This document shows, piece by piece, positions 35,490 through 43,908 of a DNA stretch of 64,000 nucleotides. The notes beneath the pieces were generated by a model, which worked only from the letters and a program-made list of their open reading frames with translations, was not told the DNA's origin and ran no database searches. Each line of letters starts with the position of its first letter. Position 1 is the first letter of the stretch. The translations under genes and the position numbers were made by a program. Source of the stretch: Candidatus Hydrogenedentota bacterium (GTDB lineage: Bacteria > Hydrogenedentota > Hydrogenedentia > Hydrogenedentales > SLHB01); contig JAKPDK010000070.1 in NCBI GenBank assembly GCA_029552745.1, positions 62,001 to 126,000 of the forward strand, in the 5' to 3' direction.

Positions 35490-36725
35490 TTACACTTTGT
35501 ATACGCTTTTACAACGAGGACATGTCACTGTAGGTCTATTATAATTAGGCGGTATTTTGATCTTGAGGCCACAGGAGCAATCGATGAATTTATAGTTATA
35601 CGCCTTTCGAACCGTGTCGAAGGCTTCTCGTGCGGGATTTCGGGGACTTGCGAGAGGAACGGCAGAGGCGACCGTTGCGCTGGGGGACATCTGCGGAGAC
35701 GGGGCGCGAGTCTGGGCAGCATTAAATAGGGGCGTGCCGTTTGTATATTGCGGTTTGACCGCAGGGTTTGAACGTGCCCACGCGCTGAGATACGAGGGCA
35801 TAGAAGTCACACCGCCTGCCATGCTTCTGAGTATTTTGATTCTTTCTTCCGTCGGAGGGTGCGTGCTAAACAAGCCCAGGGATAAGCCACTCGCTTGTAA
35901 AGGATTGACAATGAATAGAGGGGCGGTAGCTCGATTGGCGGTTTCAAGGGGGACATACGCATTAGCGGCTAACACCTCAAGGGCGGAAGCCAGCCCTTCT
36001 GGATAACGAGTTAGAACAGCGGCGCCAGCATCGGCAAGGTATTCTCGGCGGCGGGATGCAGCGAAATAGATGATTTGCGCTAATAGGGGGGCGAGGATAG
36101 CCAAAACAAGAGCCAAAATTAACATGACAAGCTGGGCTTGTCCTTCGCCACGGGAAGACGAACGGGATCGCCGGATTCTTCTGCCATAAAATAACCCACG
36201 TAGGAACACTTCAGAAATCATTACAATGGAACCCAACATGACGCTTAACAACGTCATGAAGAGTATGTCACGATGAACGACGTGCGAGATTTCGTGCGCG
36301 ATGACGCCTTGCAATTGGTCACGGTTAAGTTGCGTTAGTAATCCGGCGGTTACAGCCACTGCCGCATGTTCCGGGTCTCGGCCTGTGGCAAACGCATTTA
36401 GCGCCGGGGAGTCTATGATGTAGATGTCAGGTACTCTGCTCATGCCCGACGCAATAACCATTTCTTCGACCACGTTGAAAAGAACCGGATTATCTTCTTT
36501 TTTAATCCGGCGTGCCCCCGAAACGGCCATCAAAATATTACCACCCTGGAAATAGGCGATTAGGGTCATGATCAACCAAACACCTACGGCTATGGCTACG
36601 CCGATGGGTCCGGCGCCGGGTTCAGATGCCTCACCGATGACAAACCCCAGTGCCGTCAAAAGCAATGCCATGGCGGCAACCAGATAGACAGACCGTCTTT
36701 TATTTAGCCGAATTTGCTCCCACAT
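35490..36725 (-). CDS. M48-family zinc metalloprotease (HtpX-like)
   Basis: Membrane-bound zinc protease for quality control of membrane proteins. Two N-terminal helices (12-31 and 41-59) precede the catalytic HEISH motif at 144-148, the third ligand is Glu228 in RREYLADAGA, and two further helices lie at about 155-177 and 198-221. The C terminus is unusual: after a Pro/Ala/Ser linker there is a four-cysteine zinc ribbon (DCSCGLKIKIPPN ... CPRCKSVYKV). It follows the LemA gene by 9 bp, and LemA-M48 pairs are widespread. Confidence 0.93.
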   Translation of the reverse strand: MWEQIRLNKRRSVYLVAAMALLLTALGFVIGEASEPGAGPIGVAIAVGVWLIMTLIAYFQGGNILMAVSGARRIKKEDNPVLFNVVEEMVIASGMSRVPDIYIIDSPALNAFATGRDPEHAAVAVTAGLLTQLNRDQLQGVIAHEISHVVHRDILFMTLLSVMLGSIVMISEVFLRGLFYGRRIRRSRSSSRGEGQAQLVMLILALVLAILAPLLAQIIYFAASRRREYLADAGAAVLTRYPEGLASALEVLAANAYVPLETANRATAPLFIVNPLQASGLSLGLFSTHPPTEERIKILRSMAGGVTSMPSYLSAWARSNPAVKPQYTNGTPLFNAAQTRAPSPQMSPSATVASAVPLASPRNPAREAFDTVRKAYNYKFIDCSCGLKIKIPPNYNRPTVTCPRCKSVYKV

Positions 36726-36734
36726 AGGCTCGGT

Positions 36735-37298
36735 TTAGCCGAAATTCGTGCTTGGCGCATTTCGGGCGTTAGCGTCTTCGATTTGAAAATATTCGAGAGG
36801 CTGAAACCCAAAAAGCTGGGCTATTATGTTGGTTGGAAAAGACTGGAGTTTTGTGTTAAGACGCATAGCAGAGTCATTGTAAAACTGTCGAGCAAACGCG
36901 ATCTTGTTCTCCGTCGAGGCGAGCTCTTCTTGCAGTGCGAGGAAATTTTGGCTCGCTTTCAGGTCCGGATAGGCTTCGGCGACGACACGCAGTTGGCCTA
37001 GCGCCCGCGTCAGTAGATTCTCGGCTTGAGATTGTGCGGCAATTCCTTGAGCTTGCATTGCATTTGCTCGGGCTTTTGTTACCTGCTCAAAGACTTCTCG
37101 CTCGTGTTTTGCATACCCCTTGACCGTTTCCACGAGATTCGGGATGAGGTCATGGCGCCGGCGCAACTGGACATCAATATTGGACCAGGCATTCTTGGCT
37201 TGGTTGGTTAAACGGATAAGACTGTTGTACAAGAAAACGACGGTGAGCGCCACCACTACGGCAATCAGGATTATGACATAGAACAGATTAATCAGCAT
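36735..37298 (-). CDS. LemA family protein
   Basis: LemA proteins have one N-terminal membrane helix and a helical-bundle domain facing outward. Here the helix is residues 2-24 ([20 protein letters not shown]), followed by the family signature [20 protein letters not shown] and [15 protein letters not shown]. The 187-aa length is standard. Function is not settled; it is repeatedly found with M48 proteases, as here. Its start overlaps the zinc-ribbon gene by 11 bp, so the three genes are one operon. Confidence 0.95.
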   Translation of the reverse strand: MLINLFYVIILIAVVVALTVVFLYNSLIRLTNQAKNAWSNIDVQLRRRHDLIPNLVETVKGYAKHEREVFEQVTKARANAMQAQGIAAQSQAENLLTRALGQLRVVAEAYPDLKASQNFLALQEELASTENKIAFARQFYNDSAMRLNTKLQSFPTNIIAQLFGFQPLEYFQIEDANARNAPSTNFG

Positions 37299-37710
37299 GA
37301 TTCTGCTCCTTCAGGCTTGCCGGCCCGTGGAAAATGTTCTGGAGAAAATTGACAAGAACATCCCTTGCTGCCGTGTGGTTGCTAGATGAGACAATTGCTT
37401 TTAGTTCCCCTTTGTCGAACCAAAACCCGTCGTTTTCGGGACAGGCATCAAAAACGACTGACGGCAGATAACTCGAAAAGACTTTTTGCATACGTAAGGT
37501 GCATCTCGGACACTTGTATGACCGTTCCTTTGACTTTTTCAGTCTCTGAAGCTGGCTCAGTAAGGGCGCTTGCTCAGTCCCATCGTCTTTCAAAAGGAGT
37601 TCTAGTTCACCGGCATCGAGCCAAATTCCTTCACAATGCGGACAATAATCTATCTCAATGGCGTCATACTCGATAGCTAGCATAGGTTGACGGTCAACGG
37701 GGCAAATCAT
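37288..37710 (-). CDS. Double TFIIB-type zinc-ribbon protein
   Basis: A 140-aa protein with two zinc-ribbon units of the zf-TFIIB kind. The first reads CPVDRQPM ... [19 protein letters not shown]; the second [13 protein letters not shown] ... [19 protein letters not shown], where one of the last cysteines is replaced (CPENDG). AGGAAAGGAAC precedes the ATG. It leads the LemA-M48 operon, an association known in other bacteria, and shares the ribbon theme with the C terminus of the M48 protease. Molecular role unknown. Confidence 0.85.
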   Translation of the reverse strand: MICPVDRQPMLAIEYDAIEIDYCPHCEGIWLDAGELELLLKDDGTEQAPLLSQLQRLKKSKERSYKCPRCTLRMQKVFSSYLPSVVFDACPENDGFWFDKGELKAIVSSSNHTAARDVLVNFLQNIFHGPASLKEQNHAD

Positions 37711-37843
37711 GTTCCTTTCCTCTCTCTCTAACTGTAACCCGAAGAAACGTGATTGTCAACGCAGTGTATTCGGCCGGTACCTTTGGCACTTTTGGAGCTC
37801 GATGAAAAGCGCTGGAAAAAAGAATATCCGTTCTTTTGTTCAT
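37694..37843 (-). CDS. Possible 49-aa leader peptide gene
   Basis: A small frame starting MNKRTDILFSSAFHRAPK has a near-perfect Shine-Dalgarno, GAAAGGAGGT, 7 nt before its ATG. It ends 17 bp inside the zinc-ribbon gene, so its translation could be coupled to it. The product is basic, with no domain or membrane segment that I recognise ([28 protein letters not shown]). The ribosome site is stronger than that of the annotated gene behind it. It may be a real small protein or a regulatory leader. Confidence 0.4.
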   Translation of the reverse strand: MNKRTDILFSSAFHRAPKVPKVPAEYTALTITFLRVTVRERGKEHDLPR

Positions 37844-38046
37844 AAGGTGTACCTCCTTTCTAATGGTGTCCCGAAAGACACCAGGTGCGTGCTTTGAAGT
37901 TGTGGATGGGAACATGTTGGAAGGGCTGCACAGGTAGAATCATTTTGCCATTTTCATATAGTATACTTTTTATTCAGGCACCATGATGAAAGTATTAGCC
38001 TACTATTTTAGTTGTTTCGGTGTTGAGAAAAGAGTAGAATTAGCAC

Positions 38047-38060
38047 AGTGAACGTTCCCC
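38047..38060 (+). promoter_or_regulatory. Weak LacI-type operator copy upstream of lacI-like gene
   Basis: AGTGAACGTTCCCC matches the operator consensus TGTGAWCGWTCACA at 10 of 14 positions, with the central GTGAACGTTC intact. It lies 54 bp before the regulator's start and may serve autoregulation. The rest of the 37844-38114 gap holds an A/T-rich stretch (ATATAGTATACT near 37959) that could be promoter sequence, and no gene. Confidence 0.35.
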
Positions 38061-38114
38061 TTCCGGTTTTTGGGGGCGGTGAGACACGGAGAAAGCAATT
38101 CCGCGTGGGTAATT

Positions 38115-39194
38115 ATGCCTAAGAGAAAACGTCCAACAATTAACGATGTGGCACGAGTGGCTGGCGTAAGTCGTCAAACCGTCTCTCGGTACATCAATAA
38201 TGCAGGTCCTGTTTCCAGGAAGGCGGCTGAACGTCTTCAGAAAGCCATTGAGAACTTGAGATATCACCCAAGTGCGTCGGGAAGAAACCTGCGGCGAAAA
38301 CGCTCCATGACGGTTGGGCTTGCCTTGTACAGTGCCAATGATTTGAGCACAGAACTTAGTGAATTGTATGCGTTGAAATTGAGCGGCGTTTTGGAAGTGC
38401 TCGGACCGCGAGGATATGCGCTCCAGGTGGTTGAAACCAACTTGTCCGCGGCGCAGCAAGGCAGGGGCACCTACTATCTGGATAAGGTGAGAGGCGGGGA
38501 ACTTGACGGGCTAATTATCAGTGACTTTCACCTGACGGCGGAAGAAATACGCCATCTTCACGAGATGCGTTTCCCTTTCGTTATGATTGACCGTCTCAGT
38601 GAGGAGTTTCCTGGGCGTTGTGCGATCACAGACGTCTACACGGAGGGTCTGCTCTTGACCAATGCCTTGTTGGAGAAAGGACATCGCAGATTGGCGTACT
38701 GTGGCTGGCCGCCTCATCGTGGACTTGCGTATCGGTTTTTGGAGGGGGTGAAGAGTGCCGTTTCTCGGTCTGCAAGCGGAGCAGTGTTGTTAGATGAGGT
38801 CTATCCTTTACCGGGCGACGTCTCGGCTACTTTAGACCGATTTAGTCGTCTGGTCAGCCGCGCAGATGGACCTACCGGGGTGATATGCAATGATGACTGG
38901 ACGACGGGGATGATAGCCCTGTTGGCGGAGCGTGGTGTGCCGTATTCGGACCAGTTTCAATTGGCGGGCGTGTCTTTACGACCGCATTATCTCGATGCGG
39001 CACGTGTAGTACTTGTCGCTACGCCGATGGACCGCGAACTTGGAATTGCCGGGGCGGAACTTCTACTCGATTTAATCTCCGGTAAGCCCGAACGGTCAGA
39101 GCCGGTAAGTGTGGGAGTGGCAAAATTTATTTCGCCGGTGTTTCCGTATCGAGTGCATTTTCGACGCGGGACGAAAGCTTCCACGTCAGTGTAA
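38115..39194 (+). CDS. LacI-family transcriptional regulator
   Basis: Sugar-responsive repressor of 359 aa. The N-terminal helix-turn-helix is RPTINDVARVAGVSRQTVSR (residues 6-25), followed by the hinge helix region (YHPSASGRNLRRKRS) and a periplasmic-binding-like core (VGLALYSANDLSTELSELYA; FVMIDRLSEEFPG; GHRRLAYCGWPPH; TGVICNDDWTTGM). The frame is open 15 codons upstream, but the ATG giving MPKRKRPT is the natural start. A CG-centred 14-bp operator typical of this family occurs before the next gene and again at 49.36 kb, so it probably controls both. Effector unknown. Confidence 0.92.
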   Translation: MPKRKRPTINDVARVAGVSRQTVSRYINNAGPVSRKAAERLQKAIENLRYHPSASGRNLRRKRSMTVGLALYSANDLSTELSELYALKLSGVLEVLGPRGYALQVVETNLSAAQQGRGTYYLDKVRGGELDGLIISDFHLTAEEIRHLHEMRFPFVMIDRLSEEFPGRCAITDVYTEGLLLTNALLEKGHRRLAYCGWPPHRGLAYRFLEGVKSAVSRSASGAVLLDEVYPLPGDVSATLDRFSRLVSRADGPTGVICNDDWTTGMIALLAERGVPYSDQFQLAGVSLRPHYLDAARVVLVATPMDRELGIAGAELLLDLISGKPERSEPVSVGVAKFISPVFPYRVHFRRGTKASTSV

Positions 39195-39302
39195 GTAGAG
39201 GCTTGTCTTTTTTGGGTTTTCCATCGTATTTGAGAGAAATATAACAGGTTTTTCTTTGTGCTTTTTTTAGATGGTAGGGAATGTGTGTTTTTTTATTTTT
39301 TA

Positions 39303-39332
39303 TTGTGATCGTTCACATTCTTTTGGTATAAT
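39303..39332 (+). promoter_or_regulatory. Promoter overlapped by LacI-type operator O1
   Basis: TTGTGA (39303-39308) and TATAAT (39327-39332) are separated by 18 bp. The near-palindrome TGTGATCGTTCACA (39304-39317) covers the -35 and spacer, so a bound repressor would block RNA polymerase. The arms are four bases apart, with CG in the middle, as in LacI-family sites; the CRP site has six. The DUF6259-like gene starts 83 bp after the -10 box. Confidence 0.7.
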
Positions 39333-39414
39333 CTAGCCATTGCGCTACTCGTGAGGAAAGGTTTACTAGCCACGACGTAACCGGAAACGGCTAAAACAAA
39401 AGCAAGGTTCGCAC

Positions 39415-41721
39415 ATGCTTAAGTTGGAAAACGAAAGTTTCCATTTAGGTTTTCATGCTGAAAACGGGGCGCTGTGTTGCGTTGAAAACTTGCTGACCAG
39501 TGACCAGTATCTAAAAGGTCCTTCTTCTCATCATATGCCTTTTCGAATTTATTCGGATCTGACAAAAGAGTTTGAAATCAATATCAACGACAAATTCCAG
39601 TTGGTATTTGAAGATCCGTTAATCATTACCAAGAACCACTTTTCTCCCGGTACTGCGTGTTTTTCTTCCGTACAATTGGAAAATGCCCTAGCACTTCAAT
39701 ACGTGATGAACGGGTTGATTGCTGGGGTCTATGTGGAGTTGGGTGACGGACCATGCGTTTCTAATTGGTATTTGAGGGTCACAAACACCGGAACAGTATC
39801 TCGGGACTTTCTGGTGAGTTTTCCCTATTTTAACGGGGTGGTTCTGGGTTCCGACACGGAGAATAACTTGGCAACCGCGATGGATATGGGGGGCTTGGTA
39901 GTACCCGCATGGGAACGTCCGGGTGGGGTCTTGGGGGAAAGTAACCAGTTTTCCATGCAATGGCATGCGGTTTGGGATCCCCACTGTAAGAGTGCAATGG
40001 GCTTGATTTTTCGCGACGCTGATGTCAAGCCTAAACGTCTGGTCTTGCGGAAGGAAGACGCTTCCATCGACTTACAATACTTTCCTCCGGTAAATCTTTC
40101 GCCTGGAGAGTCGGTTGATTTTCCTTCCTTTCACCTCTTGGTTTATGCGGGAGATTGGCGTCCTGCAGCGAGGGCGTACCGAGCGTGGTACCGGCAAGTC
40201 TATCCGCATGTCGAGCCACCGGAATGGTTTCGGTTATCTGATGGCAACGTGGGTGTGCATTTCAAAAAAAGGAGTGCGGAGACTCCACCGACATACTCAG
40301 GGGGTCAGTATGTGATGGGTAGTTTTGCGGAGCTTCCTGCGTTTCACCTGCGCCGTCCTGTCGATAATAGCGAATATGCTTTCTTCTGCGCCGGCTCGAT
40401 GTATCAGGATGCTACAGGTTTTAGTCCGCACACAGACGGGGAAAATATTATTCGAGAGGACTTAGGCGGAGCAGAAGGATTGCGTGCCGGTATTGCTGGG
40501 CTGCATCGTCTCGGTTTTCACGCGACGCTATATGTCGAAGGATACCTAATGCACAAGGACTGCGGTCTTGCGCGTGCGGGAAAAGGGGAGCGTTGGGCGG
40601 TAATGCATAAAGACGGGACTATTATCGGTCCCTATAGTGAACAAGGCTTTTATCACATGTGCCCCGGCTGCGAGGAGTGGCAGGACCATTTGGCGCAGAT
40701 GGTGAAGAGATTGCTTCGCGAAACGCATGCGGACGGCATAAGACTCGATTCTCTGGGTTTTTATTATTTGCCGTGTTATAACCCGGAACATCGTCATCGG
40801 GACCCCTTTGGTTACAACGAATGGATAAAGCAACTGCTCGCCAAAGTACGTCAAGCGGCTGTTGCGGTCAAGCCGGATGTTCTTCTTTTGACGGAAGGTC
40901 CGGCGGACTGGTTTGGACAGTGGTTTCACGGTGCTCTCACGGCTCGTTGCCCTCGTGAGCTTTCCCTAATGCGCATTGCCGTAGAGCCGTTTCGACCTTA
41001 TGTCTACGCATCTGGAGCGTTATGGGGGGCATTGTCTGGGTTTGCCGGTGGCGGCTGTGATTCTCCCGATATCACGCATATCGATTGGAATTGGGTTTGT
41101 GCACGTTACACGGCTCATTCTGCGCTGGTATGGGGAGACGTTGAGGATAAAGATCCGGAAGCATCAGACCCAGAAATAGTCACGCGTTGTTTCAAAGGAG
41201 ATGGGTATTGGGCATTGGTCGCGGCTAGACCGGCATGTCAGGAGCCAATTTGGCCTCGAGGAACGGGAATTTCAGAAAAACATAGATTGTATACCGTTAC
41301 GTTATCTGGGCTGGCGCCAGTGATTGAGAATGCAGTTCTTTGTGACGTTGAGAAACTGAATTGGTGTGCGCTCGACCTACAACGCAAGGGGAATGATCTG
41401 CAGCTACAACTCTCCTCGAACTGGGCGCTGGTAATTCTACGAGAGTTTTGCGGTCCGGGCATCGTCTGTTTTGACTCCTTGCCTGCATTGCACCCGGGAG
41501 AGTCCGTGATGATTAGTCCAAGGCTGTTGACGACGCTTCCTAGTCGTTTCCAATTGGAATTAGATGCCCCGGGTTTGCAGGTGAGGCGAAAGGATGCCCA
41601 GGGGATTTCGGAATTTAAACTTCATGTTCCTAGCGACGCCCTATCTGGACATTACAAGGTTGTACTAAAGGGCGAAGGCGTGTTGGGCACGAAGAGATTT
41701 CTCAGTGTTGATGCAGGGTAG
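39415..41721 (+). CDS. DUF6259-like predicted glycoside hydrolase (cytosolic form)
   Basis: A 768-aa protein with an N-terminal beta-sandwich (LENESFHLGFHAENGALCCV), a central TIM-barrel-like domain and a C-terminal beta domain. The barrel shows FHATLYVEGYLMHKD, then HADGIRLDSLGFYYLP, where the Asp of RLDS matches the catalytic nucleophile position of clan GH-D enzymes, and VLLLTEGPADWFGQ. I recognise the DUF6259 pattern, but activity is unproven. No signal peptide, so it should act inside the cell. It is a paralogue-like relative of the large secreted protein at 49.7 kb. The promoter with operator O1 directly precedes it. Confidence 0.72.
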   Translation: MLKLENESFHLGFHAENGALCCVENLLTSDQYLKGPSSHHMPFRIYSDLTKEFEININDKFQLVFEDPLIITKNHFSPGTACFSSVQLENALALQYVMNGLIAGVYVELGDGPCVSNWYLRVTNTGTVSRDFLVSFPYFNGVVLGSDTENNLATAMDMGGLVVPAWERPGGVLGESNQFSMQWHAVWDPHCKSAMGLIFRDADVKPKRLVLRKEDASIDLQYFPPVNLSPGESVDFPSFHLLVYAGDWRPAARAYRAWYRQVYPHVEPPEWFRLSDGNVGVHFKKRSAETPPTYSGGQYVMGSFAELPAFHLRRPVDNSEYAFFCAGSMYQDATGFSPHTDGENIIREDLGGAEGLRAGIAGLHRLGFHATLYVEGYLMHKDCGLARAGKGERWAVMHKDGTIIGPYSEQGFYHMCPGCEEWQDHLAQMVKRLLRETHADGIRLDSLGFYYLPCYNPEHRHRDPFGYNEWIKQLLAKVRQAAVAVKPDVLLLTEGPADWFGQWFHGALTARCPRELSLMRIAVEPFRPYVYASGALWGALSGFAGGGCDSPDITHIDWNWVCARYTAHSALVWGDVEDKDPEASDPEIVTRCFKGDGYWALVAARPACQEPIWPRGTGISEKHRLYTVTLSGLAPVIENAVLCDVEKLNWCALDLQRKGNDLQLQLSSNWALVILREFCGPGIVCFDSLPALHPGESVMISPRLLTTLPSRFQLELDAPGLQVRRKDAQGISEFKLHVPSDALSGHYKVVLKGEGVLGTKRFLSVDAG

Positions 41722-41758
41722 AGTAAATGGTGAAGAGAACAGGAGGATAATTCAATTC

Positions 41759-42520
41759 ATGACAGACGAGAGTGTCGTGGGTGTCATTCCGTGTCGATAT
41801 GGTTCTACGAGACTTCCTGGAAAGCCATTAAAGCTTATTCAGGGTAAGCCTATGATTCAGTGGGTATATGAGAGGGCATGTCAAGTTAATGTCATGCAGG
41901 AGGTTTATGTTGCAACGGATGATCCGAGAATCGTAGAGGTTTGTCGGAAATTTGGGGCAAGGGCGATCATGACCTCCCCAAATCATCGGAGCGGTACGGA
42001 CCGAATCGCAGAGGCAATTCGGCACATTCCGGCGGACATTATTGTCAACATCCAAGGTGATCAGCCGTTCTTTGATCCTGTGATGGTGGAAGAAGCCGTC
42101 AGACCTCTTCTGGAAGACCCCTCCCTGAAGATGACTACGTTAATGCATCCTATTACGCATCCGGAGAGTCTTCATGATCCGAGTGTAGTGAAAGTAGTAA
42201 CTGACCTTAAAGGCAATGCCTTATATTTCTCTCGCTCCCTTATACCTTTCCCGCGGGAATCCGTGGTTCATCAAGTCTATGAGCATGTGGGTCTTTATGT
42301 ATATCGTAGAGAGTTTTTGCTTGCGCTCACTCAATTGCCGCAGAGTGTTTTGGAACAAGTGGAGTCGCTGGAACAGCTTCGAGTTCTTGAGTACGGTTTT
42401 CCTCTTCGTGTAGTCCAAACAAAGACCCTTGATCATGAGTTTTCTGGGTTTAGTGTGGACACGCAACAGGACTTGGAGCGAGCGGAGCAGATGCTGACGG
42501 AACGAGGTATAAAAAGTTAG
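41759..42520 (+). CDS. kdsB: 3-deoxy-manno-octulosonate cytidylyltransferase
   Basis: Activates KDO as CMP-KDO for lipopolysaccharide, so the cell very likely has an outer membrane with KDO. The enzyme signature VIPCRYGSTRLPGKPL opens the protein; IVNIQGDQPFFDP holds the metal-binding acidic residues, and HVGLYVYRREFLL is typical of KdsB. I start at the ATG preceded by AGGAGG (12 nt spacing), giving 253 aa, the usual length; the frame is open 18 codons upstream into the previous gene. It is the only envelope gene in this stretch of carbohydrate genes. Confidence 0.95.
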   Translation: MTDESVVGVIPCRYGSTRLPGKPLKLIQGKPMIQWVYERACQVNVMQEVYVATDDPRIVEVCRKFGARAIMTSPNHRSGTDRIAEAIRHIPADIIVNIQGDQPFFDPVMVEEAVRPLLEDPSLKMTTLMHPITHPESLHDPSVVKVVTDLKGNALYFSRSLIPFPRESVVHQVYEHVGLYVYRREFLLALTQLPQSVLEQVESLEQLRVLEYGFPLRVVQTKTLDHEFSGFSVDTQQDLERAEQMLTERGIKS

Positions 42521-42541
42521 TTTTTCATATAGGAGCGCCAA

Positions 42542-43762
42542 ATGATGAGCCAATTTGATGCCGTGAAGTCCTTGGAGAGCCTTTTAGATTCTACTATGGT
42601 GGAGCGCGTACGGCAGGCCGCTGATGCTGTGGTTGCGGCAAAAGAGCGGGGCGGTAAGGTCGTTGTGGTAACGGGCAGTGGCCCGAACTTGCACGAGGGT
42701 GTCACCACGTTAATAGCGGAACTTATGCGGCTAGGGGTTATTGACGGTGTGACAACAAGTTCTGCCGTTGTCTCCCACGAAATGGGAGGAACACTAGACA
42801 AGGTGAAGCGGGTGGATGGTAGGTCAGTAGGAGTGGATCCTTTTTTCTTGCCGCGCGGGGGGGAATTTGAACTTACACTGACCGACTCGCTCGTGCTGCA
42901 AGAAGTGACCCAATACATGCCGGTGGATACAAAGTTGATGGAGCGGATGGAGAGGGCGGCGGGCAAGGTGATTATCAAGGCGGCGGGCAATTTGGGCTAT
43001 CCTGTCGGGCTTTGGCTGGAGCGACTGTCATGGGAAATCCTGACGTTGGCAAAGTCGCATGGCATGACTTTTGAAGAGGTGGTGGGGCTAGGCGCTGACG
43101 AGCGCACGATGATTGGTATCGCCGCGGCAAAGGGTTTGCCTGTGGTTGTCACGATTCCACAGTTGATAGGCGGTGGTATGGTAGGCTTATGTATCGGGGA
43201 TAGTGTTCCCATAACCGAACGGGCGGCGCGCCTTGCGCATTTGCTGGATAGCGCCGACGTCATCATCGAGTCGGCCGTGGTGCTCACCCAGGAGGTCCAC
43301 GACGGACCCTTTGAGCGCTACACGGGGCATGGTCTATGGAGTGCCTGGCAGGGACACTATACATATAGCCTCGAGGGTAAGAAGCTTGTGCGTATTGACC
43401 TCGACCCCAACTTGGAGAAGGTCTGTGAGGTCGAGCGTGAAAATGCCGCTGTTCAGAATGCCATTGCGGACGGTTTGCCCAAAACAAAACTCTTCGGGGT
43501 ACCGTTTCGTATGGAAATGTCGGGTTTTGCGCGACACGAAGGTAGCATTGCAGTCATAGGCGATATCGGCGTTGTGTGGCCTATCATGGTGGCGCGTATC
43601 GCCGAACGACTTGGGCTGGAATTGCGGTTCATGTCTTATCCGCAGCATACGGAGATGGGGAAGGCAATGAGAGAAATGATCGTACGAGAAGTTAGGCCAG
43701 TTAGTCGTCAGAAGATGCTGGAGCGACTGGCGTTACGGGGACGCAAGGAAGCTCGCAGTTGA
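42542..43762 (+). CDS. Deoxyhypusine-synthase-like protein of unknown function
   Basis: A 406-aa soluble protein with no confident family. Two stretches resemble the Rossmann-like core of deoxyhypusine synthase: LHEGVTTLIAELMRLGVIDG with TTSSAVVSHEM (compare G-x-R-x-x-I-x-x-L ... V-D-x-x-V-T-T-A-G), and ERTMIGIAAAKGLPVVVTIP with QLIGGGMVG (compare E-S-x-x-x-A-A-K-x-x-I-P-V ... P-x-L-x-D-G-x-x-G). The lysine-containing active-site segment of true synthases is not seen, and the C-terminal third (FERYTGHGLWSAWQGHYTYS) is different. AGGAG precedes the ATG, 21 bp after kdsB, so it probably shares that transcript. Confidence 0.5.
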   Translation: MMSQFDAVKSLESLLDSTMVERVRQAADAVVAAKERGGKVVVVTGSGPNLHEGVTTLIAELMRLGVIDGVTTSSAVVSHEMGGTLDKVKRVDGRSVGVDPFFLPRGGEFELTLTDSLVLQEVTQYMPVDTKLMERMERAAGKVIIKAAGNLGYPVGLWLERLSWEILTLAKSHGMTFEEVVGLGADERTMIGIAAAKGLPVVVTIPQLIGGGMVGLCIGDSVPITERAARLAHLLDSADVIIESAVVLTQEVHDGPFERYTGHGLWSAWQGHYTYSLEGKKLVRIDLDPNLEKVCEVERENAAVQNAIADGLPKTKLFGVPFRMEMSGFARHEGSIAVIGDIGVVWPIMVARIAERLGLELRFMSYPQHTEMGKAMREMIVREVRPVSRQKMLERLALRGRKEARS

Positions 43763-43908
43763 GCGTAGGATTTGTGGGTAGGTCGTGATCGCGTGCCAAT
43801 TGAACTACACGAGAAAGTAACTTCCTAGAGCGAGCGGTGCTCCGTGTTTTATCTGGTGAACATACGCAAGATCAGAACTAGATTGCACACCGTGAGAGGA
43901 CGAATAGA

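Noticed and set aside
39304-39317. CRP/FNR-type binding site reading of TGTGATCGTTCACA
   Set aside because: The arms are separated by four bases, not the six of TGTGA-N6-TCACA, and a CG-centred site next to a LacI gene fits that family better.
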